Assembly (NCBI GenBank): GCA_022925895.1
Contig: JAKSYS010000531.1
Span: forward strand, 1 to 43,670
Length of the DNA: 43,670 nucleotides
From: Fragilaria crotonensis
Taxonomy: Eukaryota > Bacillariophyta > Fragilariophyceae > Fragilariales > Fragilariaceae
Reading direction: 5' to 3'
Positions 1 to 10,077 of the stretch are shown one piece after another. Position 1 is the first letter of the stretch. Every line of letters begins with the position of its first letter. Under the pieces are notes generated by a model that ran no database searches, had not been told where the DNA came from, and worked only from the letters and a program-made list of their open reading frames with translations. Both the position numbers and the translations under genes were made by a program.

Positions 1-1389
<1,389 letters not shown>

Positions 1390-1752
1390 GCTTCTTAGTC
1401 CATGTTTCAGTTATGACCTAAACTTTACGTTCATGTACAAGCCTTTCATTGCCGTCCCGAACGACGTTTTAGAAACGCCGTAACTTCACTCGTATGTTGT
1501 GATTGCCTTGAGCGTAGATCGCTCAGTATCACTAGCTAGATATGCGCTATCGTCTGGTGGTTGTAGACGAATTCAACATGTGAATTTGTATAGCAGTTGC
1601 AAGGTGACATAAAACTTGTAATTTGAAGGACAACACCTGTAATAAGCCCGACGTTCCGTTCCCATAATCATTGGCATGAATGACACTGGATAGGCAACCA
1701 GAATGTGCAATTCCTACCGCTATGGCGATTCTACACTCGACATTCGAAATCA
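1390..1752. other. Convergent intergenic gap, calmodulin / PGM2
   Basis: Gap between the calmodulin stop and the stop of the minus-strand phosphoglucomutase. It must hold the 3' UTRs and termination signals of both genes. I see no gene, RNA gene or repeat in it. Confidence 0.6.
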
Positions 1753-3721
1753 CTATAGTTTTGCCGTGCTATCCTTGCGAATGGTTGTTGAAAGTCCATT
1801 CTCCTCCGGCTTGAGAAGAGTGTTGATCACGACGGTGGACATTTCTGCGAGTTCCTTTTGAACTACATCTCGCGAAATTCCTGGTTTCCCTTTCATTTCC
1901 ATGTAGTACTTGAACTTGGGTTCAGTTCCACTAGCTCGGAACTGAGCGACGCAACCATTCGTAAACGTTAAAGTCAACATTGGTGAGGATTCAGAAGTTG
2001 GTAGAGTTGGCTTTTTATCGGGCGAGGTGGAATCGTAGCCTGGTTCCCCCAAGTCGCGAATCGATTCGATTCGGTAGGGACCCACCGCAGTGAGATAAGT
2101 ACCATCATTGCGAATATCATTAAAGATCTTCGTAATGACAGATGGGTCTTTGTAGAAGTAGTATCCATTGTTGCTAACGAATTCGCCGTATTTGAGGTAT
2201 AGATCTTTCAGGTGAGACACGAGACTTGACCCTCGACTGTAGACACTGTACGTAAGCTCCGCGAAAACTCCAAGGGCGCTGATACCATCCTTATCGAAGA
2301 TGACATCACCGCAGCAAAACCCAATTGCTTCTTCGTAGCAGAAGATGGAGCGATACTCTCCGGCATTCAAGGCTGCGGCACGAGATCCAATCCATTTGAA
2401 ACCTGTCAATGTGTCTTCAAAATAAAAGCCTTCGACACGGGCCATTTCTGCAAGCACCTTAGACGAGACTACGGAAGCACACATGGCAATGGGCTACCCA
2501 TGGAAGAGACACGGGCGTGAGATTTGACAATTCCGGATTGAGGAAATACGACGGAAACCGAGGAGCAAAACTGCATCGTACCTTGTCGCTCGTCTTGCCT
2601 ATTATTTCCCACAACCAGCTGCCCAACAAAGCACCAATCTGATCACCGGTGAAGACAGTCCATTCTCCAGTCTCTCGGCTTCGTTCCGCGACAGCGAGTC
2701 GATCTGCATCGGGATCATTGGCCAAGACAACATCACATCCTTGCAGCTCTGCATGAGATTTCGCCATGTCCAGCGCTCCCTTTTCCTCCGGATTAGGGAA
2801 GGATACAGTTGGAAAAGAAGGGTCGGCTTCCTCTTGTTGCGGAAGCGACACGAATGGTGGTAAGGCAAAGACTGAAAATACACGTTTGGCGAAGGGAAGA
2901 CCGACTCCGTGCATGGCAGTGTAACAAAACTTGGGAGGCTCCATTGTCGAAGGGCATTGGCTTGCTTGGCCTGATACAAGACCACTCCCCACAATAGCCT
3001 CAAAATACTTCGTTTGCAGTGAATGAGTCAGTGTTGCATCCGCCAAACCCAATGTTGGACTTCCACCGTGCTGCATTCGGCGTTCCGCGAGCTTTTGTCG
3101 ATAGTCCACCCAGGGCGTCAAGTTCTCCATTATCGATTTCGCGATACCTTTATCAATAGGTGGTCGAATCTGGCATCCGTCACTCCAATAAACTTTATAG
3201 CCATTGTCTTCTTTCGGATTATGCGACGCCGTCACCATGATTCCAGCTGCGGCATTAAGTCGTGTCGTGCAAAAGGGAATCATCGGTGTTGCTGTAAGAC
3301 CTTCGAGGAGGACGCATTCAATACCCGCTTGCTGAAAGACCAGAACCGACAAGATGGCGAAGGACAGCGACGAAAGCCCCATATCGGAATTAGAGCGATG
3401 GTCGTAACCAATGACAATCTTCAACTTCTCCGTCACTGGATTCTGTTCCTGGCAGTATTTTGCAATCCCCTGCGCCGTTTGCAAAACGACAAGATCATTC
3501 ATCCGCAACGGACCAATATTCATTGAAGCTCGCAAGCCAGCTGTTCCGAATCCAATACGGCTGTAGTCATCTGGAAAAAGTATAGAGAGTTCTTTCTCGG
3601 CGTTATCGTCACCACGTTCGACACGACCAAGAAGATCGCGAAGGCAAATCGTTGTCGTTTCGTTGGGATCCCAACGACACCATTCTTGTGCTCGTTCTAG
3701 GGTGACTTTTGAGATCACCAT
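1753..3721 (-). CDS. PGM2: Phosphoglucomutase-2 / phosphopentomutase family
   Basis: Interconverts hexose or pentose 1- and 6(5)-phosphates through a phosphoserine enzyme, linking nucleotide-sugar or nucleoside breakdown with central carbon metabolism; no targeting peptide is seen, so probably cytosolic. Exons are 3721-2582 and 2493-1753, with an 88-base GT-AG intron (2581-2494, phase 0). The protein is 626 residues, close to the 610-625 usual for PGM2. The active serine lies in TASHNPK (residues 164-170), the metal loop is DPDADR (336-341), the sugar-binding loop contains CYEEAIGF and the C-terminal phosphate loop is RASGTEPK. GTAGLRA near residue 59 is typical of the PGM2 subgroup rather than classic PGM1. 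The start at 3721 has a good context (caccATGG); a longer upstream open frame lacks family similarity. The frame is unbroken. Substrate preference (glucose versus ribose phosphate) cannot be told here. Confidence 0.94.
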
Positions 3722-4264
3722 GGTGAAATATATCAGGAGAGGAGGTACAATGATGATGCGGAAGGACGACAGAGCGACTGAGAATGACAACAATAATGGT
3801 GCGTTTGATTTGTTCCTTCTGAAACGAACTCCTACGTATGTTAACCCGCTGATGTGGATCATGGTATCGGGTATCGGGTTCGTACTTGTATGTACCGATA
3901 TGCTGCATAGTTGGGGCTTCGTACAGTACCGACGGCAGTAGTAGCAGCACTCCCTACGAGAGAGTATTACCGCTTTACCTAGTACAAGCACGTATGACAT
4001 ACAAGTACCAGGAAAGCACTCCCTTGAGGACGTTTGTACTATACGGGACTACGACACTGATACAGGAAGTACTGCTCATAGCAAGCCTGTTAGCATCAAT
4101 TCAAATTTTGGGGAGACGGGGGCGGGGCTGCAAACAAGATTCGGCTTTTTGGGAGTCATTTTGGAGGCAGATGTTGACCCTGCCTGCGCGTCCTCACTTA
4201 GTCCGGTGCTCAACATTCTGTTGTATACCATCAAAAAGCCTGCTCCACACGAATCCGGCAAACC
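3722..4264. promoter_or_regulatory. Divergent promoter region, PGM2 / calmodulin-like
   Basis: The 543 bases separate the divergent starts of PGM2 (minus) and the calmodulin-like gene (plus), so both promoters should lie here. Repeated GTAC words occur between about 3880 and 4070 (gtacttgtatgtacc, gtacagtac, agtaccagg). No gene is seen. Open frames crossing the region are extensions or shadows. Confidence 0.5.
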
Positions 4265-5093
4265 ATGTCAGATTCAAGGGATCTCAGCGAGGAAGAGATC
4301 GCCGACCTCAAGGAGGCGTTCTCCATGTTCGATATCAACGGCGATGGTGAGTCAATCGAAAGCGAAGAAAGAAACGACTGAAAGGCGAGACGAAAACGTT
4401 TGGTCACTTGAGACCGCGTGGAAATGCCTCTTGACCTATGATGCACTCCTTTTGTCCTTCTTACGGCAGTTCTTCGGCTGGAAGTGACAGGAAGCAGCAA
4501 TGCTGAGAAATGTGATGTTTTAAGTTACTAAGTTCAATCCTCGTGTCAACGATGGACGATGTCCTGTTGATGGCTACCCGTTCAGTTAACCTCGTATCGC
4601 GCTTTGGATGCGAATGTCGGCGATGACCACAAGAAGATTCGCTTCTCAAGTATTGGAAGTCCCAGTCGTCCTACTGGTTTCGTGTATCTCACCATTTTCA
4701 TCCTGTTCCTTTTACTTCTTAGGTACTATTGAACTCCATGAACTTCAGTTAGTCATGAAGAAGCTTGGTCAGAACCCAACAGAACACGAACTGATTGAAA
4801 TGATTAATTCGGTTGATGACAATGGTGACAACGAAATTGATTTTAACGAATTTCTTGTTCTAATGAAATCCAGAATCGGCGAGCGAGATCCCGAGAAGGA
4901 GTTGAGGGATGCCTTTGCTGTGTTCGACACCGATGGAAGCGGAAGTATCGACCGCAAAGAACTCAAGAGACTGATGAAGAAGCTCGGACAAGCACTTACA
5001 GAGGGCGAGCTTGATGCCATGATGGATGAGGTGGACACGAATGGGGATGGTGAAATTAGTTTTGAGGAATTCAAGGCGATGATGGTACGTTGA
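4265..5093 (+). CDS. Calmodulin-like protein, four EF-hands
   Basis: A predicted Ca2+ sensor related to calmodulin. Exon 1 is 4265-4346, the intron is 4347-4722 (376 bases, GT-AG, phase 1) and exon 2 starts at 4723. The four EF loops read [36 protein letters not shown] and [12 protein letters not shown]. Each keeps acidic or amide ligands at 1, 3, 5 and a Glu at 12; loop 2 has Asn instead of Gly at position 6. Read to the first in-frame stop it is about 151 residues, ending KAMMVR. A strong donor (gtacgt at 5085) and an acceptor (agcag, ending 5205) could instead splice out 5085-5205 and end the protein KAMMS with a stop at 5209-5211, a more calmodulin-like tail. Intron 1 interrupts the same Gly codon as in the calmodulin gene at 510-1389, which argues for duplication. 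Targets are unknown; centrin is less likely by sequence. Confidence 0.9.
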
Positions 5094-5211
5094 CGTTTGC
5101 TTTGTATTATGTTTTCTGACTTCTACCAGTTGGATCGGTCATTGAGGCATTGCCCCAACTCCAGGACTAACTTGTTTTCTCGGTTTCAACATTGACTTTG
5201 AGCAGTCGTAA

Positions 5212-5924
5212 GAAGGCGTAGAGCGCCGTTCCTCGTTTCAATGAAGCAAGTCTCGTCCACGCAGAGATATGGAGGGGAGTTCTGGTCGTAGTGGAAAGTT
5301 GTTAAACGTGTCTCGAAATTTTAGCAGTTTATTGGTGATCCTTGCGAGCAGACGACTTGATTCTTATCCTTTATGTAGTGGTACAAGTACGCAGTAGGGA
5401 GTACATCTTAACGACGAACTGGGACTATCATATGAATCCAATGCCCCCTTGCCTGAGGGTTTGTGCTGTCTAGCTAGAATAGTAGCAATACAATCCGGAG
5501 TGATATGAAATTGTTGATCGTGTTCAACTTGAGAAATTGTCATCAGAGTACTACCGGCTACCGGTAGTACCCGGTAGTGGCGGGTGGCGGGTGGCGGGTA
5601 CAGTACCAACATTTCTGTTTCAGGCCCTCAGCAATCCAGTTCCCACTTCATTTGCCTACATTTACCAAGACACGAGGACTGAGACTCGAACAAGTGTCGA
5701 CACACGACACTTGACACGCCGAAGCATTACAATCTTAGACCTTTATCTTGGCCAAGAAGACGAGACCGGACTGGAGTACGATGCTCTCTGCCGAAGAGGC
5801 GCCATGTCTGACAATACCACCACCAGTGAGCCGTCGCCGCTGCCACCGTTACTTGGCGATGGTCGCGAGGCGGTTCCAAAGCTGAATATCGCTTCCCCTG
5901 GCACGACGAGCGTACGACGCCACC
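5212..5924. other. Intergenic region upstream of the TPR gene
   Basis: GTAC and ACCGGTAGTAC palindromes are dense around 5385-5400 and 5545-5580. An open frame whose ATG is at 5804 (MSDNTTTSEPSPLPP...) overlaps the start of the next gene in a different frame. It has plausible composition, so it may be the true N-terminal exon joined by splicing or by a corrected indel, but I cannot show the junction. Confidence 0.4.
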
Positions 5925-6674
5925 ATGATTCGTCAACATGGCCTCCTCCGTCGCGAAGACAATACCGCCTACCATCAGCTATCGCACACGCCCTGGGTAC
6001 TGCGCTACAGTGAGGATGCGTCTCAATCTCCCAATCAGCCGTATCCGTCCTTCTCGTATCTCGATTTGCGACGACAACAAGGAGATTCGTGGGCCGCATC
6101 TAATCTAGCGGAGGGTATCGCGTTGGCCAAAGCGGGGAAGTCGAAGGAAGCCGAGGCATGTTATCAACAGAGCCTGGACTTGGTCGCGAATCATGCTCCT
6201 ACATTAGTCGCGTATGGTGCTTTGTGTGCGAATCTGGGACGGACTGACGAAGGAATCGCAAGATTGAAGGAAGCGTTGGCAGTGGATTCATCTGTAGAAA
6301 ACGGAAAGAAGTACTTGGATGCGATTGAACAACAGCAACTAGTCAAACAACAGCGAGAGATACGGAGTCGAGAGAATGCTAACACGTTAACGCTGCGAGC
6401 TGATAACGCGTTGCAGAGCGCCATCGCGGAAAGTGCCATATCTTTCTCGGATGGACAACAACATGACTTGGCAGATGCGAAGTATCCGTTGCTTCCAGAG
6501 AACTACACCAGTAGCAGCGAAGATGACAATCGTCGTCGGAAACGCAAAAAGAAAAAGAAGAAACGCAAAAGGAAGCGACACGACTCTGACGATAGCAGCG
6601 AAGAGGGGTCACGACGACGACGCAAGATGAGAAAGAAACACCGCCGTAGGTCCAGAGACAGCTCCAGTCCATGA
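5925..6674 (+). CDS. TPR protein with Lys/Arg/Ser-rich tail, TTC14-like
   Basis: 249 residues. Two tetratricopeptide-type helical hairpins are visible at about residues 60-130: a unit containing EGIALAKAGKSKEAEACYQQ, then one beginning LVAYGALCANLGRTDEG, followed by KKYLDAI. This pattern resembles the TPR part of metazoan TTC14. The last 75 residues are a run of Lys/Arg interrupted by Ser/Asp clusters (SSSEDDN, DSDDSSEEGS), as in RNA-processing proteins that localise to the nucleus; that location is inferred. The S1 RNA-binding domain found upstream of the TPRs in TTC14 is absent here, unless it was lost or the start is wrong. The start at 5925 has a good context (caccATG). The gene ends 48 bases from the stop of a splicing-factor gene on the other strand. 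Confidence 0.7.
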   Translation: MIRQHGLLRREDNTAYHQLSHTPWVLRYSEDASQSPNQPYPSFSYLDLRRQQGDSWAASNLAEGIALAKAGKSKEAEACYQQSLDLVANHAPTLVAYGALCANLGRTDEGIARLKEALAVDSSVENGKKYLDAIEQQQLVKQQREIRSRENANTLTLRADNALQSAIAESAISFSDGQQHDLADAKYPLLPENYTSSSEDDNRRRKRKKKKKKRKRKRHDSDDSSEEGSRRRRKMRKKHRRRSRDSSSP

Positions 6675-6722
6675 AAAAGACGCGGTAAGCCATTAGGAAG
6701 CAACGCAAGCAACTGGTAGCTT

Positions 6723-7794
6723 TCAATCACTGTCGGAGCCGTAAGTTGCCAACAAGTTCAGGGATGTTGGTAGCACTGGTGGTCGAAACTCAGTGACTGT
6801 CACCTTCCCTCGATTTGAATTCAATATAAGTTTCTTCCTTGCTTTTGCAGAGGTGTGATGTGGATCACTCGAATTACTTCCTGTCACTCGAGAGGCTACT
6901 TTATCTGGTGTGAAATCTTGCTTGGCGGTGGTTAACTTCACCCGACTGCCTTGCCCCGACCTTTCTTGAGAAGGAACCTGTTGAGTCTGCAGTTCAACTG
7001 TTACGCTGCGTTTGGCGCTGGAAAATATAGAACCACAGCGGGCACGCCGCCATTTCAGTCGCTCTGTCATTTTGCCGTCAGAATAAGTTATCGATTTAGC
7101 AGCGACGACGTCTTCCATCCGGTCATGGTCTAACACCTCCATGCCCTTCGCCCAACCAAGTTTTGCACCCTCCTCAATCCGAGCTTTCTTTTATGGCGAT
7201 CTTTTCGGTAATGTTTTCGGATGACTGCATTGTTGGAAGCATCTTCTCCAAATGTTTTGCTGTTTACCTTGAGCAAACTATCCAGGGCATCTCGTTCTGT
7301 CGCTGCTTTTCGTTTTCCGTCTGCAAAAGTTTCCAAGTGTGCCAAGCTGTTTGGTTCCGCACTTCTAACCAATCGATTTCCATCGTCCGTAGTCTCTAAG
7401 ATTACACCAGCAGCATCCACGGACTCTTGAACTCGTTTATGAATCCCACTCAGATAGTCGAAGCCTTGTTCCTTGGGATTGGTCCGAATCACAAATTCAA
7501 CAGCAGCGCAGATACGGCACTTCATTCGAAATTCATAGATAGGGCTTGTCAGATAGGCCCCGGCCTTTGACTTGAGAGCATTGAAGCGCGTTCCTCGGCC
7601 GGCGTTCGCGCCACATGCGATGCAAAAACCATCGTATGGCAACTCGAATCGCACCACGCCCTTTTTGCAAATATTGATTGTGACCTTTCGAGCCATTGAA
7701 TTGGCTGACCGACTTCTTCTTGTATTGGCCACTTGTGAAGTACTCTGGGGGAGACATAATAACCATCGGCTTGTGTTGCCGCAAGAGATGACAT
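6723..7794 (-). CDS. YJU2B: YJU2B/CCDC130 (Saf4)-type splicing factor, frameshifted in this sequence
   Basis: CWC16-family proteins join the spliceosome around the catalytic steps. The conserved core is visible: VVRFELPYDGFCIACGA, then a region with PIYEFRMKCRICAA and the following RTNPKEQGFDYLSG, with paired cysteines for zinc. The C-terminus ends LLATYGSDSD, also typical of the family. The N-terminus starts at 7794 (MSSLAATQADGYYVSP) and should run through a YFTSGQYKKKSVSQFNGSKG segment, but these pieces lie in three frames. One base too many occurs at the G-run 7747-7751 and another at 7659-7666; one base too few near 7184-7192 separates the core from the tail (ARIEEGAKLGW then MEVLDHDRMED). 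Conservation across all breaks argues for sequence error over decay. No intron fits the jumps. Confidence 0.82.
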
Positions 7795-8059
7795 GGTTTA
7801 CGACTGCTGCAGTACAACTTGTTTTGGAAGACAAGTCCACCAAGGTACTACAGTACTAGTACCGGAAGTCTACGAATATCGAGTACAAGTACTGATTTCT
7901 GATCTGCTGTTTGCATACGTACTACTATGCACCAGCTATGTCATACAGTAATAATTTAGGGACGTGAACATCAACATCTAAACTCGTGCAATTGCGTAGA
8001 AATGATATTAGCCAGAACTAAGGATTTCACGACTAATTTTGCCACCATCCTTTCCAACG
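7795..8059. other. Intergenic gap with GTAC palindromes
   Basis: The gap lies ahead of the divergent YJU2B start and the coiled-coil ORF. Around 7843-7900 it holds a cluster such as gtactacagtactagtacc and gtacaagtactg. Nothing else is recognised. Confidence 0.5.
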
Positions 8060-8581
8060 ATGTCCCCACCAAGTGACGATAGCAACAAACAAGGAAATGC
8101 CATCCTTCAACAAATGGAACATTTCAACGTTGAGTATGTTGAAAGAGAACTGCAGAAACAAAGTGCCTTGCAGGTAGCTATTGTTGTCCAGGACAAGAGG
8201 ATATCTGCACTCACAAGTAGAAAATGTGACAGAGCAAGAGAGAAGCTATTCCGAATGAAGAAGGATAAGGCTGCTGATGAGTTGAACAATGTTGTGGAGA
8301 ACTTGGACAGAGAAATTAAAAATCTTGTAATGGAGTTGAGGACTTTGCAAGAGACAGAAATCCAGCATGATCGTGACAAGAAGGTGATCATGATGACATG
8401 TCAAGTGATGGTCAAAGAGAACATTCATCATTGTCTGGAGGGTCATGAAGTTATTGAGAATGACGTTCTCATCAAGAAGAGCACTCCAGACAAGAGCACC
8501 CCGGACAGAAACACTCCCGGCTTATACAGTCGATATGGCGACTATCCTGTGTATGTTGTTTTGCACCAGGATCTGCCCTAG
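8060..8581 (+). CDS. Coiled-coil ORF, probably transposon-associated
   Basis: About 173 residues from the ATG at 8060 (MSPPSDDSNKQGNAILQQ). Charged heptad-like stretches from about residue 25 to 115 predict a coiled coil (for example NNVVENLDREIKNLVMELR). No catalytic domain is seen. The reading ends just before a Cys-rich stretch in other frames, so the original protein was probably longer. Base composition is poorer in GC than the flanking host genes and similar to the decayed transposase that follows on the opposite strand. It may be an accessory ORF of that element, which is inference from proximity. Not recognised as a known family. Confidence 0.4.
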   Translation: MSPPSDDSNKQGNAILQQMEHFNVEYVERELQKQSALQVAIVVQDKRISALTSRKCDRAREKLFRMKKDKAADELNNVVENLDREIKNLVMELRTLQETEIQHDRDKKVIMMTCQVMVKENIHHCLEGHEVIENDVLIKKSTPDKSTPDRNTPGLYSRYGDYPVYVVLHQDLP

Positions 8582-8818
8582 CACCACTATGATGAGGAAG
8601 TTTGTGTGGAATGTTCCACCACTCCATGTATTTACAAGAGCCAGTGGTGTCGGTGATTTGTCTGCACTTTGTGTTGTGAAGAGAAGCAGGATCTTGTGGA
8701 TATGATTAGGTGGTGTGGCAAGTGCTTTGACAACAAAAGTATCACCAATCAACAACAACTTCATCATGACGGAAAAGAATATTTGTCAGACGGAGAAGGG
8801 TACTACTATAAATGTTAA
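8582..8818 (+). pseudogene. Decayed Cys-rich (zinc-binding-like) continuation of the coiled-coil ORF
   Basis: Reading the frame through VCVECSTTPCIYKSQWC, a TGA stop, then FVCTLCCEEKQDLVD and IRWCGKCFDNK gives repeated Cys pairs typical of a zinc-binding module. One internal stop and a frame jump relative to the preceding ORF mean it is not intact. It ends at a TAA at 8816-8818. The gap from here to about 9100 holds only short frames. Confidence 0.4.
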
Positions 8819-9099
8819 CTAGTGAAGGTTTACTAATGAAGTCTGATGAATTTAATGTCGTCCACATGAAAAAGTTGTTAGTTGGAACTTCTTCTCTTGG
8901 TTTCTTGGCAAGTTGCGTTGGTCATATGATATCGTTGTCATGTAATTCAGTGTCAAAATTATCAATAAGCATCAAACAGAAACAACTCAATCACATCCTT
9001 CACTGCCATTCCATTGCTAACAATTGTGCTTGGAGAATAATTTTCAGCGAAGTCATCAACACTGTTGCAACCATCATGCATCATTACCATAGATGTTCT

Positions 9100-9765
9100 T
9101 ATATCCAGCCAATTGTGGTACCATTGTAGGTATGGATTGGAGATGAATTTGCTCCAGATGGGTCAACCAGCCTCCGAATGATCGCACCGGGAACATCCCT
9201 TTCATCGAATACTCTCTTACCCAGTGGAATGGCACAACATTTCTCCAACTGTTGCATCCAACAGAAGGTTGAGCAGATCACAACACATCAGCCAGATTTT
9301 ATCTGCAACTTTGCTGTTGTGCATCCTGGGGCCTGTCTTTAGAACTTCTTGCCATTGTCCTCAGCCTCTTGTCAATATTCCAAATACACACTTGACATCC
9401 TTTTGCAAGGATTCAAGCCATTGTGAGAATCGAATCTCACTGTGATTCATAGAATGTTTCAGTGGAGGCACAGTAGTAAGACATTTCAGGTTGCTGTTGT
9501 CTACAATGACATTTGCACCCTTGATCATGATAGCCCGTCCACATTTGTTTGACAGAACAAACAACATCGTGAATCAAACTTGCCTGCTCGGAGTTGCTGC
9601 ACCATGAAGCCGTCAAATTGTATTAGAGTTTTATCATTCAACCTTCCAGAGTGGCCTGGCGTGGTGTGCAATATCTTGCAACAGTGATTGACTGTCGAAT
9701 TGTATGTACAAGTGATGCAAGGCGTCTTGTAGTATTTTAGCCGAGATGGCTTGCCTTAATCCAGT
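9100..9765 (-). pseudogene. PIF/Harbinger-type DDE transposase remnant
   Basis: Read from right to left it keeps hallmarks of the Harbinger/'plant transposon protein' DDE family in several frames. These are a SGRLNDKTLIQFDGF block (the family's GR-NDK motif) near 9680, VDNSNLKCLTTVPPLKHS, then HSEIRFSQWLESLQKDVKCV leading into FGILTR (the family's R..E..FG.L block), and VADKIWLMCC near 9300. Stops and shifts break the frame throughout. The 5' part of the gene is missing: similarity runs to within a few tens of bases of the TTAA at 9766, where the piggyBac-like element starts, and I see no continuation beyond 13763. Not functional as read. Confidence 0.75.
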
Positions 9766-9769
9766 TTAA
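9766..9769. repeat. TTAA target site duplication, left
   Basis: TTAA immediately precedes CCCCAGT and matches the TTAA at 13760-13763. Tetranucleotide TTAA duplications are specific to piggyBac-superfamily insertions. Confidence 0.85.
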
Positions 9770-10020
9770 CCCCAGTGCGAAAATTCCGTGCGACAAAAAA
9801 GACGACAAAATGTTGAAACCCAATAACAGAGGAACAACCCACAACCATTTGATTCTGAAAAGTGCGATCTGTAATGCTTTTAACCTTCTTCCTACATCTG
9901 TGAGGATAACTTCCTAATCATGATGCTCGCAAAGTTACAACATTGCAAACTTCATCAATTTTTTTTCGGAGTTCGCACGAGTTTGTCGCATGAAAAAAGC
10001 TAGCATGCGACAAAAAAAAA
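9770..10020. repeat. Left terminal and subterminal repeats of the piggyBac-like element
   Basis: CCCCAGT at the tip is followed by GTGCGACAAAAAA (9788-9800). An inverted pair then occurs: TTTGTCGCATG (9982-9992) and CATGCGACAAAAAAAAA (10004-10020), with GCTAGC between (9999-10004). The same words recur at the right end, so they are good candidates for transposase-binding sites. Confidence 0.75.
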
Positions 10021-10077
10021 TACGACTATTGAAAAATTAACACGAGGAGACTCGCATTGACACAATGATGTTCAGTC

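Noticed and set aside
3023-3526. 167-residue plus-strand frame inside PGM2
   Set aside because: Antisense shadow of a well-supported exon.
7659-7666. Programmed ribosomal frameshifting in YJU2B
   Set aside because: Three shifts in mixed directions plus the same pattern in many unrelated genes fit sequence error better than recoding.
7130-7843. Start of YJU2B further upstream in its main frame
   Set aside because: That N-terminus has no similarity to the family and lacks an ATG at its beginning; the proper N-terminus (MSSLAATQ...) is in another frame from 7794.
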